Of a stretch of DNA of 13,469 nt, positions 6,072 to 13,443 are shown one piece after another. The DNA is taken from NCBI GenBank assembly GCA_017463035.1, contig JAFTPY010000011.1, positions 1-13,469 on the forward strand, written 5' to 3'. Numbering within the stretch: position 1 is the first letter of the stretch; each line of letters starts with the position of its first letter. The notes under the pieces were generated by a model. That model did not search any database and was not told the origin of the DNA. It saw only the letters and a list, made by a program, of their open reading frames with translations. A program made the position numbers and the translations under genes. Origin of the DNA: Lachnospiraceae bacterium (GTDB taxonomy: Bacteria > Bacillota > Clostridia > Lachnospirales > Lachnospiraceae).

Positions 6072-8783
6072 TTATTCATTCACCTTAATCTGTTTCTGAA
6101 TATTGATGGTTTCCAGCTTTCCGCCCTTGCTACCGATATCCAGATTGTCTCGGGCAAGAATCCGCATGGTAAGATTAGAATCCCGGAGGCTGATGTTACC
6201 GCTTCCGTTGATATCGCCGATACCGGTAACGGAGTTGCCTTCACAGTAAAAATCGGTGGAAGTAAGTAAGGTGCTACAGTCAAGGGAACCGCCGTCGGTT
6301 CCGAAACATACGATGATGCGACCGCGGATGTCGCAGATAATGGCACCGTGGGCGACAATCAGACGCCCCTTCCCTCCGTGAAGAACACCGATGCCACAGA
6401 GGCCGATACCGGATTCGGTTATGATAGTTTTGTAGTGCTCGATTAATATATTTGCATTGCTGCTGACACAACCGATGCCTACCGCTGTTGCACTTGAAAT
6501 TTCTATAGTTTGTTTACTGTTTTTGATGTCGATGATACAGTTGCCGTCAAAGTTTCCGATGCCGACACAATTATTTCCGGAACCTTCCAGGTGAATTTTG
6601 GTCTTTCGGATGGATATGATGGAGCTTGCATCGTTCTTGCCGCCACCGATAGCCACGGAGTTTTCGCCGTTAATGTCGATATGCAACATACCGACAAAGT
6701 CGATATGAAGGTTGCCGTAGCTGTTGTCGCGGTCGTTTCCGATGCCGTAGGAATTCAGCATCTCGCAGTGAATATCCAGGGAGCCTTCGCCGGTTAAGTA
6801 CAAATCGGAATTTTGCGGCACGCGGATTCCACGGTTGACGAGCTTGTTGTCACCTTCTAAGCGGATGGTGGCGTTGGTGAAATTCCCCAGGTCGATGAGC
6901 GGAACTTCCTTTTCTGTAGTGATGTGAACATCCTTCAACGTAATATGGGTATGCAATCCGTCCCGTATCGCAATAGAACAGTGAATGGAGGTATCCGGAA
7001 TGCCTTGGATGATAACATGTTCGGTTTCGATAAGGAGTGCGTTATAGTGTTCGGCGGTAATTTGTGCCAAATCTACCGTTTCGCCTTCCTTCGGGCGATA
7101 TACTCTTACTTCGTATTCGGAGCGCATTCGATTCAGTTCCACAATTTCGTTTCGCAGCGTCTCCGGGAGTTCCCGTAAAACGTAAGCGGTAGGTTTTGCA
7201 ATGTAATAGCCCTGAATCAAATCGGAACCCAGAGAGATCATGGTTTTTAACTCTTCGTGGGTTTCTACGCCTTCTGCCAGGGCGAAGTAGCCGTTTTCAT
7301 GGACAAATTCTATGATACCCGCAACCAACTTTTGAATACGCGGTTTATCCTGAATGTGTTCCACAAGAGAACGATCGATTTTTACGTAGTTTGGATTGTA
7401 ACGTATCAGGTTTGAGATGTTGGAAAAACCGGTGCCGTAATCATCGATTGCCAGGGCAATGTTATGCTCCTTCAGGCGGTTTCGAATGACGGAAATACGG
7501 TCATTGTCCATCTCGGTCTGCTCCGTCATTTCAATGACCAGCTTGTCCATCAGGTGTCCGTGCTTTTCCACCAATGCATTCCAGTCCGCGGTATTTAACA
7601 TATAGGCCGGGATGGAATTCACAAATAATTTGCAATCGGAGAAGAGCTCCTCGTGCTCACTGATATATGCGAGAGTATTCCACATGGTTGCTTTTTCGAT
7701 GTCATACAAGCGTCCGTAAGCGGAAGCTGCATCGATGACCTCCAGCGGGGGCATATAAATGACAGGGTCGGTGCGCATAAGTGCTTCGTAAGCAAAAACC
7801 GTACCGTCATGTGCATTAACAATCGGTTGAAAATGATAGAAGAACAGGTTCCTCTCTATCAGCAGATTTAACGGAAGATGAACGTCGGTTTGGGACATCA
7901 CGGCCTGCTTAATATTAAAGCGTGTATCACTGTGACTGAATTGTTTCGAAACGATACAGAACGCCAGATTCAGTGCGGAAACCACTCGCTTTAACGGTAC
8001 TGTCATGCCGGACAAATTATCCGTACGGAAGGCATAATAACCGTATGCCTTGCCGTCTGCGTGAATTGTATTAAGAATATATGCGGTCGTATCGTTATCC
8101 CATTCGTCGTGATTCGGAATGATATTACTGCGCATAAGATGATTTCGTTCGGAGGATTGCTCCGATACCGGTTGCGATGACAGAACAATCAACTCGTCAG
8201 AGAACCCCTTTTCCGTTTTCATGGAATTGTTAATTAATAAATCAAGAAAGGTTTTATTCAGACATATATAGGATCCGTAGAGAATGACTTCGGTCAGGAG
8301 AGCTTGCAGCTTGTTTATATCCCGGGCTGAAACCACCTGTGCAAGCCAGGCATACATAAAATCCTCCTGAAACATGGAATCTTTGATGGTATGATGCAGT
8401 TCAAAAATAGAATCGCCGGTATTGTTAGAAGAAGCGGAAGCAAGAGCGGCTTCTTCGGTATCCGAAAGGAACTCCGTATCCGAGAGAATTGGAATGTTAC
8501 GGAGTTCTGCCTTATGGCGGAGGGTATCCGGTATCGTGCTGTCCGGAAAACTCTTGGAATGAACGGCGAGGATATCGATTATGCGGAAATCCAGAAGGTC
8601 GTAGACGGCACAGTCGTCGTCATGAAAGGAATCCTGTATACCGTAGTCGGTAAAGCTGTTAAAAATAATCAGCTTGTATCCGTTCTTGTTTGCATAATGA
8701 TGTAAGCGGTCCAAATAGACCACGCGGTCGTTCTCTTGTATTTTGGTGATGCATACGCCGATAACCTTCTTGTCCCTTATCAT
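6072..8783 (-). CDS. EAL-domain c-di-GMP phosphodiesterase with LacI-like N-terminus and C-terminal beta-helix repeats
   Basis: This 903-residue protein has no signal peptide or membrane segment and is predicted cytosolic. Residues about 5-105 resemble the sugar-binding fold of LacI-type regulators (VIGVCITKIQENDR, then alternating strand/helix). About 130-290 is a linker domain that may be GAF-like. About 303-545 is an EAL domain with all catalytic positions kept: E333 (EAL), N389, E418/E421 (EMTE), D447-D448 (DDYGTG), K468 (KID), E504 (AEGVET) and Q524 (QGY). It should therefore hydrolyse c-di-GMP to pGpG. Residues about 597-890 form an array in which an xIG/xFG signature recurs at 682, 713, 743, 771, 799, 828, 856 and 884, spacing 28-31, with alternating Ile/Val strands between, as in right-handed beta-helices. 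Cys residues are frequent there. A purine-rich GGTAAGGACGG lies about 10 nt upstream of the ATG. The gene is monocistronic. Confidence 0.9.
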   Translation of the reverse strand: MIRDKKVIGVCITKIQENDRVVYLDRLHHYANKNGYKLIIFNSFTDYGIQDSFHDDDCAVYDLLDFRIIDILAVHSKSFPDSTIPDTLRHKAELRNIPILSDTEFLSDTEEAALASASSNNTGDSIFELHHTIKDSMFQEDFMYAWLAQVVSARDINKLQALLTEVILYGSYICLNKTFLDLLINNSMKTEKGFSDELIVLSSQPVSEQSSERNHLMRSNIIPNHDEWDNDTTAYILNTIHADGKAYGYYAFRTDNLSGMTVPLKRVVSALNLAFCIVSKQFSHSDTRFNIKQAVMSQTDVHLPLNLLIERNLFFYHFQPIVNAHDGTVFAYEALMRTDPVIYMPPLEVIDAASAYGRLYDIEKATMWNTLAYISEHEELFSDCKLFVNSIPAYMLNTADWNALVEKHGHLMDKLVIEMTEQTEMDNDRISVIRNRLKEHNIALAIDDYGTGFSNISNLIRYNPNYVKIDRSLVEHIQDKPRIQKLVAGIIEFVHENGYFALAEGVETHEELKTMISLGSDLIQGYYIAKPTAYVLRELPETLRNEIVELNRMRSEYEVRVYRPKEGETVDLAQITAEHYNALLIETEHVIIQGIPDTSIHCSIAIRDGLHTHITLKDVHITTEKEVPLIDLGNFTNATIRLEGDNKLVNRGIRVPQNSDLYLTGEGSLDIHCEMLNSYGIGNDRDNSYGNLHIDFVGMLHIDINGENSVAIGGGKNDASSIISIRKTKIHLEGSGNNCVGIGNFDGNCIIDIKNSKQTIEISSATAVGIGCVSSNANILIEHYKTIITESGIGLCGIGVLHGGKGRLIVAHGAIICDIRGRIIVCFGTDGGSLDCSTLLTSTDFYCEGNSVTGIGDINGSGNISLRDSNLTMRILARDNLDIGSKGGKLETINIQKQIKVNE

Positions 8784-8849
8784 AATCGAACACCGTCCTT
8801 ACCGAAAACATACAGAAGTCTCTTTATTGTGGTAACGTGATTTGGATTA

Positions 8850-8878
8850 ATTATATCATGAATGACTGGATATAGCAA
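8850..8878 (-). promoter_or_regulatory. Promoter of the EAL-domain gene
   Basis: Read on the - strand, TTGCTA (-35, 8873-8878) is separated by 17 nt from a perfect TATAAT (-10, 8850-8855) preceded by TGA, an extended -10. Transcription would start near 8843, giving a 5' leader of about 60 nt. I see no c-di-GMP riboswitch in that leader. Confidence 0.75.
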
Positions 8879-8953
8879 GACATTTGGTGGGGAAAATGGA
8901 ATATTTCTGACAAAGAATATAAGAAAATGAATGTATACAGATAATGTTGCCGT

Positions 8954-8998
8954 AAAATGAAAAAGCCCGATACACTGTAAGGTTTGAGTGTACCGGGC
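8954..8998 (-). terminator. Intrinsic terminator of the tldD-tldE-like operon
   Basis: On the - strand the stem GCCCGGTACACT / AGTGTATCGGGC (8987-8998 with 8965-8976) has 12 pairs including one G-T wobble. It is followed by TTTTTCATTTT (8954-8964). It begins 7 nt after the stop codon of the TldE-like gene. On the + strand the wobble becomes an A-C mismatch and no T-run follows, so it acts in one direction. Confidence 0.88.
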
Positions 8999-9004
8999 AA
9001 TGAA

Positions 9005-10219
9005 TTATACGTTCGGAGAAACGGTGACTTTTATCAGAATTTGCTTGTCGTTAACTACCGGTTGGTCGGACCCTACACCGATAAAGTCCTTTCCGAACAT
9101 GTCGAACAAATTGGAGAAAAGAGTAAATGGCGGAAGAGAGCCCAGGAACTTTTCGCCGTCGCAAAGGAAGGCATGGAACACCGGAAGTACATAGTCTCCG
9201 GTTTCGTTGAAACCACCGCCGTCGGCGAGATCGATTACGATGGAGTATTTGCCGTTCAATAATTCCTTTACGGTTTTTTCGCTTCGTTTAATTATCATGT
9301 TGGTACGTCCGTTTCCCGGAATGTCGTCGTAGCTCCGGTAGGCATTTCCGGTATGAGGTACTTTGTATTTGTCTGCGATACGTTTGTCAGAATATCCCAA
9401 CAACGGCACTCCGTTTTCGATAAAGGTACGCATGTCCTTTTCTTTGACGCAGCCTTCGCCGTCCCAGAACGGGGAGTGCCAGCAGATTTCGTCGGAGTCG
9501 TCATCAATCAGGGTGAAGTTCTCCGAGAATACTTTTTCTCCCAGTTTTCCGCACAACAGAGAGGAACCCAGAGCAAGTTGTTCCGCATTCAGCTGGCTTA
9601 CAAGGGCGCCCACAAAGTTGTAATACCGGGATTGTAGGATGAACTCTTCCGGGAACTCAGCCTGTTTTTCATAATTTCCCAGGTAGTTATCTGCCATTTC
9701 ATAAAGCTTTTCTAAGGAGAAGTCACGTTGGTTGATGGAAAACTCGCCGTTCACAAGGTCCTTACTGTCTTTGTGTTTATAGACGAAAGTGGTTTGAATA
9801 TGGCTGTCTTTGTTTTCGTAGTCCATTCCCTTGTCATTGGTTTGTTTCCAACAATCGGTTTGTAACGAGAAGGAGCCTCGCAATGTAAACTGAGGGTATT
9901 TTTTCGTTATGTGCCCCAGTCCTTCTTTCGCAATGGACAAAAGGTCCTTGTCAGTGTAGGTGTGCTCGATTTTGTCACGCTTACGGTATCCGGTTTCCAA
10001 ATCGTACGGATACGGACGATTTAAGGCGAGATTGGCTTCCGCCAGAGCGTAACCGGTAGTGTCGTCCATTTCTCCTTTTTGAAAATGGATTCCGATTTTT
10101 CCGTCCTTTAATACACGGAAAGAGTGGATGACCGAGTCGGCTTTATGAAAGGATATGATTTGATTTTCCTCGAATTCCACGATGGAACAGCGTTCGGTAT
10201 AAGTAATTTTTTCTTTCAT
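9005..10219 (-). CDS. TldE/PmbA-like partner subunit of a TldD/TldE protease
   Basis: This 404-residue protein belongs to the TldD/PmbA superfamily. The C-terminal half holds the family signatures FWDGEG (251-256), the ENGVPLLGYSDKRIADKY stretch and TGNAYR (290-295). It lacks HExxxH, as expected for the TldE (PmbA) subunit, which forms a heterodimer with catalytic TldD. Its length is slightly below the usual 430-450. Its ribosome binding site AAGGAGGG overlaps the stop codon of the upstream tldD-like gene, only 10 nt away, so the two proteins are probably translationally coupled and made in equal amounts. In E. coli the TldD/TldE complex degrades unfolded peptides and matures microcin B17. 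No peptide substrate gene is visible here. Cytosolic; it has no signal sequence. Confidence 0.85.
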   Translation of the reverse strand: MKEKITYTERCSIVEFEENQIISFHKADSVIHSFRVLKDGKIGIHFQKGEMDDTTGYALAEANLALNRPYPYDLETGYRKRDKIEHTYTDKDLLSIAKEGLGHITKKYPQFTLRGSFSLQTDCWKQTNDKGMDYENKDSHIQTTFVYKHKDSKDLVNGEFSINQRDFSLEKLYEMADNYLGNYEKQAEFPEEFILQSRYYNFVGALVSQLNAEQLALGSSLLCGKLGEKVFSENFTLIDDDSDEICWHSPFWDGEGCVKEKDMRTFIENGVPLLGYSDKRIADKYKVPHTGNAYRSYDDIPGNGRTNMIIKRSEKTVKELLNGKYSIVIDLADGGGFNETGDYVLPVFHAFLCDGEKFLGSLPPFTLFSNLFDMFGKDFIGVGSDQPVVNDKQILIKVTVSPNV

Positions 10220-10229
10220 AGCTCCCTCC

Positions 10230-11567
10230 TTAATTTACGTTTAACGATTTTACACGTATGGTCGGACCGCCGGCGGAAACCCAGACCTCTTGGCCCTGTT
10301 TGCCGCAATTCAGACAATCATTGATTGTAAAGTCATTTCCTACGGCATCGATATCGAATAAAGTCTGAAATACATTACCGGTAATCACGTTGACACGAAG
10401 AGGTTCACAGAGCTTGCCGTCGCGGATACGATAGCAAAGGTCCGGGTTCAGAGTAAAGGTGGTCATGCCGCTGCCGCTGTTGGCGCGGGCTACATAGATA
10501 CCATCCTTTACTTCTTTGATGATATCCTCCGGATTGTCTGTACCGCCCAATAGATAGGTGTTCGTCATACGAACGATAGGAGAGTACATGTAGTTCTGTG
10601 CCCGGGAATTGCCCGTCGGAGCTTCGTGTAAGGTTACAGCGGATTTAGTGTCATGAAGTCTGCCGGTAAGGATGCCGTCTTTAATGAGATAGGTTTCTTT
10701 TGTTTTCGTACCTTCGTCATCGTACGGAACATAGCCGTGTCCGGTGATGTTGCCGGTGTCCGTAATGGAAATCTTGTTGCTTCCTACCTGCTTACCTAAT
10801 ATCCATTCTTCCTGCAGGGTTTTGTCGTTTAACATATAATCGGATTCACTTTTGTGACCGAAGCTTTCATGGGTAAAGAAGGAGGATACATTCGGAGAAA
10901 GAACGCAGGTATAATCCCCCGGTGTTACGGCAACGGCATGACGGGCGTAGTCCAGATCCCTGTCGCGGGCAGTAATAATCTCTGTTTCCAGTCCGTACAA
11001 ATCATGAAAATCATTTTTGGTAAAAACAGAGTAGCCGGCATTTGTAATTCCGTTCACAGTAAACAGGAACAGCATATAGAGAATGGCATATTGCTGGTCA
11101 TGGGTAACAGCCGATCCCTTACTGGAGTAAAAGTGTTTCTTCCTATGGGTAATCATAAGTTTACTGAAGTATATATTCTGTTCCGGGATAGACTTATCTA
11201 CGCAAGCGGAGATATAGTGATTTAACAGAGCAATACGTTCCTCTCGAGAAACGGTCCGGATATCCTTTTCGTCGGTGTATCGTAATACTGTATCAACATT
11301 GGTTTCATATGCGGCTACCACCGGATGATTTAAAATGTCCGGGTTCGGAGTGGCCAGAGTGGCTAAATTGTCGATTTCGGTCTGAATTCCGTCGATATCA
11401 TTGGTGCTGGCGGTATACCACATGGTACCGTCAAATATACGAATCATCGCGCCGATGACGGTGGATGAAGAATCGAAGGTGACGTCATCGTTTTGTATGG
11501 CATAACAGGATTCGTAGCTTTCTTCGATTCGTACATCGGTGTACATATCCTTTGGAAATTGATACAT
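10230..11567 (-). CDS. TldD-like zinc metalloprotease
   Basis: This 445-residue protein is the catalytic member of a TldD/TldE pair. The metal site is visible as HESFGH (233-238, HExxxH). The C-terminal DCLNCGKQGQEVWV stretch supplies Cys418 and Cys421, one of which should be the third zinc ligand as in E. coli TldD. Another conserved block is GYVPYDDEGTKTKETYLIKD (279-298). The start at 11567 is preceded by AAGGAGGG about 9 nt upstream on the - strand. It is the first gene of a two-gene operon with the TldE-like gene. Family knowledge supports degradation of small unfolded peptides inside a closed heterodimer cavity. The natural substrate is unknown. Sequence is diverged from E. coli TldD (HEAVGH), so it may be a separate clostridial subfamily. 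Confidence 0.88.
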   Translation of the reverse strand: MYQFPKDMYTDVRIEESYESCYAIQNDDVTFDSSSTVIGAMIRIFDGTMWYTASTNDIDGIQTEIDNLATLATPNPDILNHPVVAAYETNVDTVLRYTDEKDIRTVSREERIALLNHYISACVDKSIPEQNIYFSKLMITHRKKHFYSSKGSAVTHDQQYAILYMLFLFTVNGITNAGYSVFTKNDFHDLYGLETEIITARDRDLDYARHAVAVTPGDYTCVLSPNVSSFFTHESFGHKSESDYMLNDKTLQEEWILGKQVGSNKISITDTGNITGHGYVPYDDEGTKTKETYLIKDGILTGRLHDTKSAVTLHEAPTGNSRAQNYMYSPIVRMTNTYLLGGTDNPEDIIKEVKDGIYVARANSGSGMTTFTLNPDLCYRIRDGKLCEPLRVNVITGNVFQTLFDIDAVGNDFTINDCLNCGKQGQEVWVSAGGPTIRVKSLNVN

Positions 11568-11604
11568 GATGTAAACCCTCCTTATACATTGTTTTTCATC
11601 AATC

Positions 11605-11633
11605 AGTATAACATAAAGGGGAGTCGGGGTCTA
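11605..11633 (-). promoter_or_regulatory. Promoter of the tldD-tldE-like operon
   Basis: On the - strand, TAGACC (-35, 11628-11633) lies 17 nt from TATACT (-10, 11605-11610), which is preceded by TGT (extended -10). It is divergent from the T-box promoter, the two core promoters being about 80 nt apart. The leader to the TldD start is about 30 nt. Confidence 0.6.
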
Positions 11634-11712
11634 GAGAAAAAGAGAAGGAAAGCAGAGGGAATGCGGAGAAAATGAATGAATGATTGTGAAAAAAGTATCG
11701 GGGTATTTTTGC

Positions 11713-11741
11713 TTGACTTCCCGTAAAACCTATGATAAGAT
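11713..11741 (+). promoter_or_regulatory. Promoter of the T-box-led operon
   Basis: TTGACT (11713-11718), a 17-nt spacer, and TAAGAT (11736-11741) preceded by TGA form an extended -10 promoter. Transcription should start near 11748, a few nt before Stem I of the T-box leader. Confidence 0.75.
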
Positions 11742-11751
11742 AACACTAATC

Positions 11752-12027
11752 AGTGAAAGGCAATGAAGGAAAAGAGTAGGTATCCGAAACGGTACAGAGA
11801 GAAGACGGCGGTGCGAGTCTTTGCGGGAAGGATAGTGAAGCAGTTCCAGAGCTTTGAACCGAACGGCGTAGCTTAGTAGGCTTCAACGGAGTTCCTCCGT
11901 TACAGGGAAACGATATCGGCGTCAGGCTTGTATCGGCAGAGTGCAGGGTTTTCCCTGAAGTTAGGTGGTAACACGGACAGATTGTTCGCCCTAAGTTGAT
12001 AGGTTTCTATCGACTTAGGGCTTTTTT
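11752..12027 (+). ncRNA. T-box riboswitch, specifier read as GCA (alanine)
   Basis: This leader senses uncharged tRNA. In Stem I, AAGGC (11757-11761) pairs with GCTTT (11851-11855), GGAA (11768-11771) with TTCC (11844-11847), and TATCC (11781-11785) with GGATA (11830-11834). Other Stem I marks are the AGTA loop-E strand (11775-11778), AGAGAG (11796-11801), and a distal hairpin AAGAC/GTCTT with a GGTGCGA loop. The specifier loop reads GAA-GCA-G before TTCCAGAGC; by analogy with known T-boxes the triplet is GCA (11840-11842), Ala. Stem III is AACGGAG/CTCCGTT (11885-11901). In the antiterminator, TTAGG (11961-11965) pairs with CCTAA (11990-11994) around the TGGT bulge (11966-11969), which fits a tRNA ending ACCA, as tRNA-Ala does. 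A second helix is CGGACA/TGTTCG. Confidence 0.92.
11989..12027 (+). terminator. Regulated terminator of the T-box leader
   Basis: CCCTAAGTTGATAG (11989-12002) pairs with CTATCGACTTAGGG (12007-12020) in a 14-bp stem with one T-G pair and a 4-nt loop, followed by a C and six T residues. Its 5' arm contains the CCTAA that the antiterminator uses, so the two structures are mutually exclusive. Charged tRNA should lead to termination before the coding genes. Confidence 0.92.
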
Positions 12028-12059
12028 ATTTTTCAAGAAGAGAAATCGGGAGGTATATT

Positions 12060-12245
12060 ATGATGAAATGTCCTTATTGTGATAATGAGATGGAAGAAGG
12101 AGCATTACGTTCCCGTGTGGTCCCTGAGTGGGTAAAGAAAGGTGAGAAAAAGGGACAATTGTTGAATTGTGAAAAGCATTTTTCCTATAACGCGTTAGTG
12201 GCGTATCGTTGTGATAAATGTAAAAAAATAATTTTAAATGACTAA
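12060..12245 (+). CDS. Small zinc-ribbon protein (DUF6487-like)
   Basis: This 61-residue cytosolic protein has CPYC near the N-terminus (residues 5-8) and CDKC near the C-terminus, two CxxC pairs expected to hold one zinc ion, with an extra Cys and His (NCEKH) between. The middle (about 18-35) is Lys/Glu rich. It resembles the short DUF6487-type clostridial proteins that start MKCPYC; their function is not established. GGGAGG (12048-12053) lies 6 nt upstream of the first of two adjacent ATGs (12060, 12063), so either may be used. It is the first gene under T-box control and lies 49 nt before the AIR-synthase-like gene, so both should share one transcript. Confidence 0.85.
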   Translation: MMKCPYCDNEMEEGALRSRVVPEWVKKGEKKGQLLNCEKHFSYNALVAYRCDKCKKIILND

Positions 12246-12294
12246 GGAAGCGTTCGGCTTGTCGGAGAATAGTAAGTTAGTACAGGGAGGTAAC

Positions 12295-13443
12295 ATGAAA
12301 AGCGGAAAGGTTTCGGATACCGCACTGCGGCGGTCCGTTTTGAAAGAAGTACAGAAAGTGAATCAGGGAACCCTTTCGCCGACAGTGGGCGGAGGTGCAG
12401 GCGTGGTACCGAACTGCCATGTGTCCGGAGGGCTTTCTCGAGCCGGTGAAGCAACCGGAGCCTGGGCACAGAACGGGGATGAAATGTCGGCGGCGGTATA
12501 CAGTGCTATGCAGACGGTGTCCGGAGAAGGTCTTGCCACTGCTTATCTGGCGGCGGTACGGGCGGCAAACAGTTTGGCGGCCAAGGGAGCAATCCCGCAA
12601 AGTGCTTCCATTGCTATTACGGTGCCGGAGTCCATGGACGAAAGAGACTTGCGAAAGATGCATGACCGCTACTGCGACTATTTGCAGAAGCATAACATAA
12701 AGATAGTCGGCGGTCACACGGCGGTAAGTGCCGTGGTGACGGAGCCGGTGGTTTCGGTGCAGATGTTGGGAACAGAGGATGTGCAGGGGCTTGGAAGTAG
12801 TGAGAGCAGAGGCACGGAAGTTTCCGTAAGCATACCGGCGAAAACGCAGAAAACAAAACCGGAAGTTGGAAATTGTGAGGACTTCCTCGGTCTTGACATC
12901 GTCATGACGAAAACCTGCGGCCTTTACGGTACAGCCCTTTTGGCGGGGCATTTTACCGATGAACTGGCGACGAGATACCCGCGACGCTTCATTGAACGGG
13001 CGGCAGAGTTCCTTGCCGAAACCGAAAAGAACGCGGAAGGTTATCTTGCGGTAGCGGACGGTGCAGTCTATGTCCATGCGGCAGCGGAGGGCGGCGTGTT
13101 CGGGGCTCTTTGGGAACTGGCAGAGTTTGCACAGTGCGGATTGGAAATCGATTTACCGGCCATTCCGATTTTACAGGAAACAGTGGAAATTTGCGAATAC
13201 TTTGATGTGAATCCGTACCAGCTCCGGACGGAGGGCGTGTTCCTGATTCTGACGGAGCACGGCAACAGACTTTGTGAAAGCTTAGAAGAAAAGGGCATAC
13301 CGGCGGCGGTCATCGGAAAGACGGTGCAGGGCCTTGACCGGGCGGTGCGAAACGGCGAAGAAGTCCGGTATTTGGAGCCAAACCGTGTAGAAGAGTACGA
13401 ACGTGTGATGGCGGCCAAGCGAGCCGGTAAGCAAGAAATTTAG
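12295..13443 (+). CDS. AIR synthase-superfamily protein (HypE/PurM fold), specific role unknown
   Basis: The 382-residue protein belongs to the PurM/HypE/ThiL/SelD superfamily. Seen motifs: KIVGGHTAVS (136-145), as in HypE KIVGGHTEV-type loops; HAAAEGGVFGALWELAE (261-277), matching the DPTRGGL-type loop region; and CEYFDVNPYQLRTEGVFLIL (300-319), matching the HypE CE-DP-EG block. It ends YERVMAAKRAGKQEI, so it lacks the C-terminal PRIC tail whose Cys carries the thiocarboxamide in true HypE. A role in hydrogenase maturation is therefore unlikely. The usual N-terminal GDDA-type ATP motif is also not evident. The start at 12295 follows GGGAGG (12285-12290) by 4 nt. An in-frame ATG at 12238 overlaps the upstream gene and has no site. 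It is the second gene of the T-box operon. Composition is noticeably Ala/Gly rich. The substrate is unknown. Confidence 0.85.
   Translation: MKSGKVSDTALRRSVLKEVQKVNQGTLSPTVGGGAGVVPNCHVSGGLSRAGEATGAWAQNGDEMSAAVYSAMQTVSGEGLATAYLAAVRAANSLAAKGAIPQSASIAITVPESMDERDLRKMHDRYCDYLQKHNIKIVGGHTAVSAVVTEPVVSVQMLGTEDVQGLGSSESRGTEVSVSIPAKTQKTKPEVGNCEDFLGLDIVMTKTCGLYGTALLAGHFTDELATRYPRRFIERAAEFLAETEKNAEGYLAVADGAVYVHAAAEGGVFGALWELAEFAQCGLEIDLPAIPILQETVEICEYFDVNPYQLRTEGVFLILTEHGNRLCESLEEKGIPAAVIGKTVQGLDRAVRNGEEVRYLEPNRVEEYERVMAAKRAGKQEI

Noticed and set aside
6510..6797. Open + strand frame opposite the beta-helix region
   Set aside because: It is antisense to a strongly supported coding region whose repeat structure keeps the opposite strand free of stops. 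It has no ribosome binding site.
8784..8849. c-di-GMP riboswitch in the leader of the EAL gene
   Set aside because: The leader is about 60 nt, AT-rich and lacks the GEMM-type conserved core.
11839..11843. AGC (Ser) or CAG (Gln) as T-box specifier
   Set aside because: Placing the specifier one base before the TTCC stem strand, as in known T-boxes, gives GCA followed by a purine. The other two frames do not keep this spacing. A covariance alignment would settle it.
12277..13077. Long - strand open frame opposite the AIR-synthase-like gene
   Set aside because: Its product is rich in Arg, His and Cys with no domain pattern, as expected for an antisense shadow of an Ala/Gly-rich gene.
12295..13443. 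True hydrogenase maturation factor HypE
   Set aside because: The C-terminal PRIC motif is missing and no hydrogenase or hyp gene is nearby.
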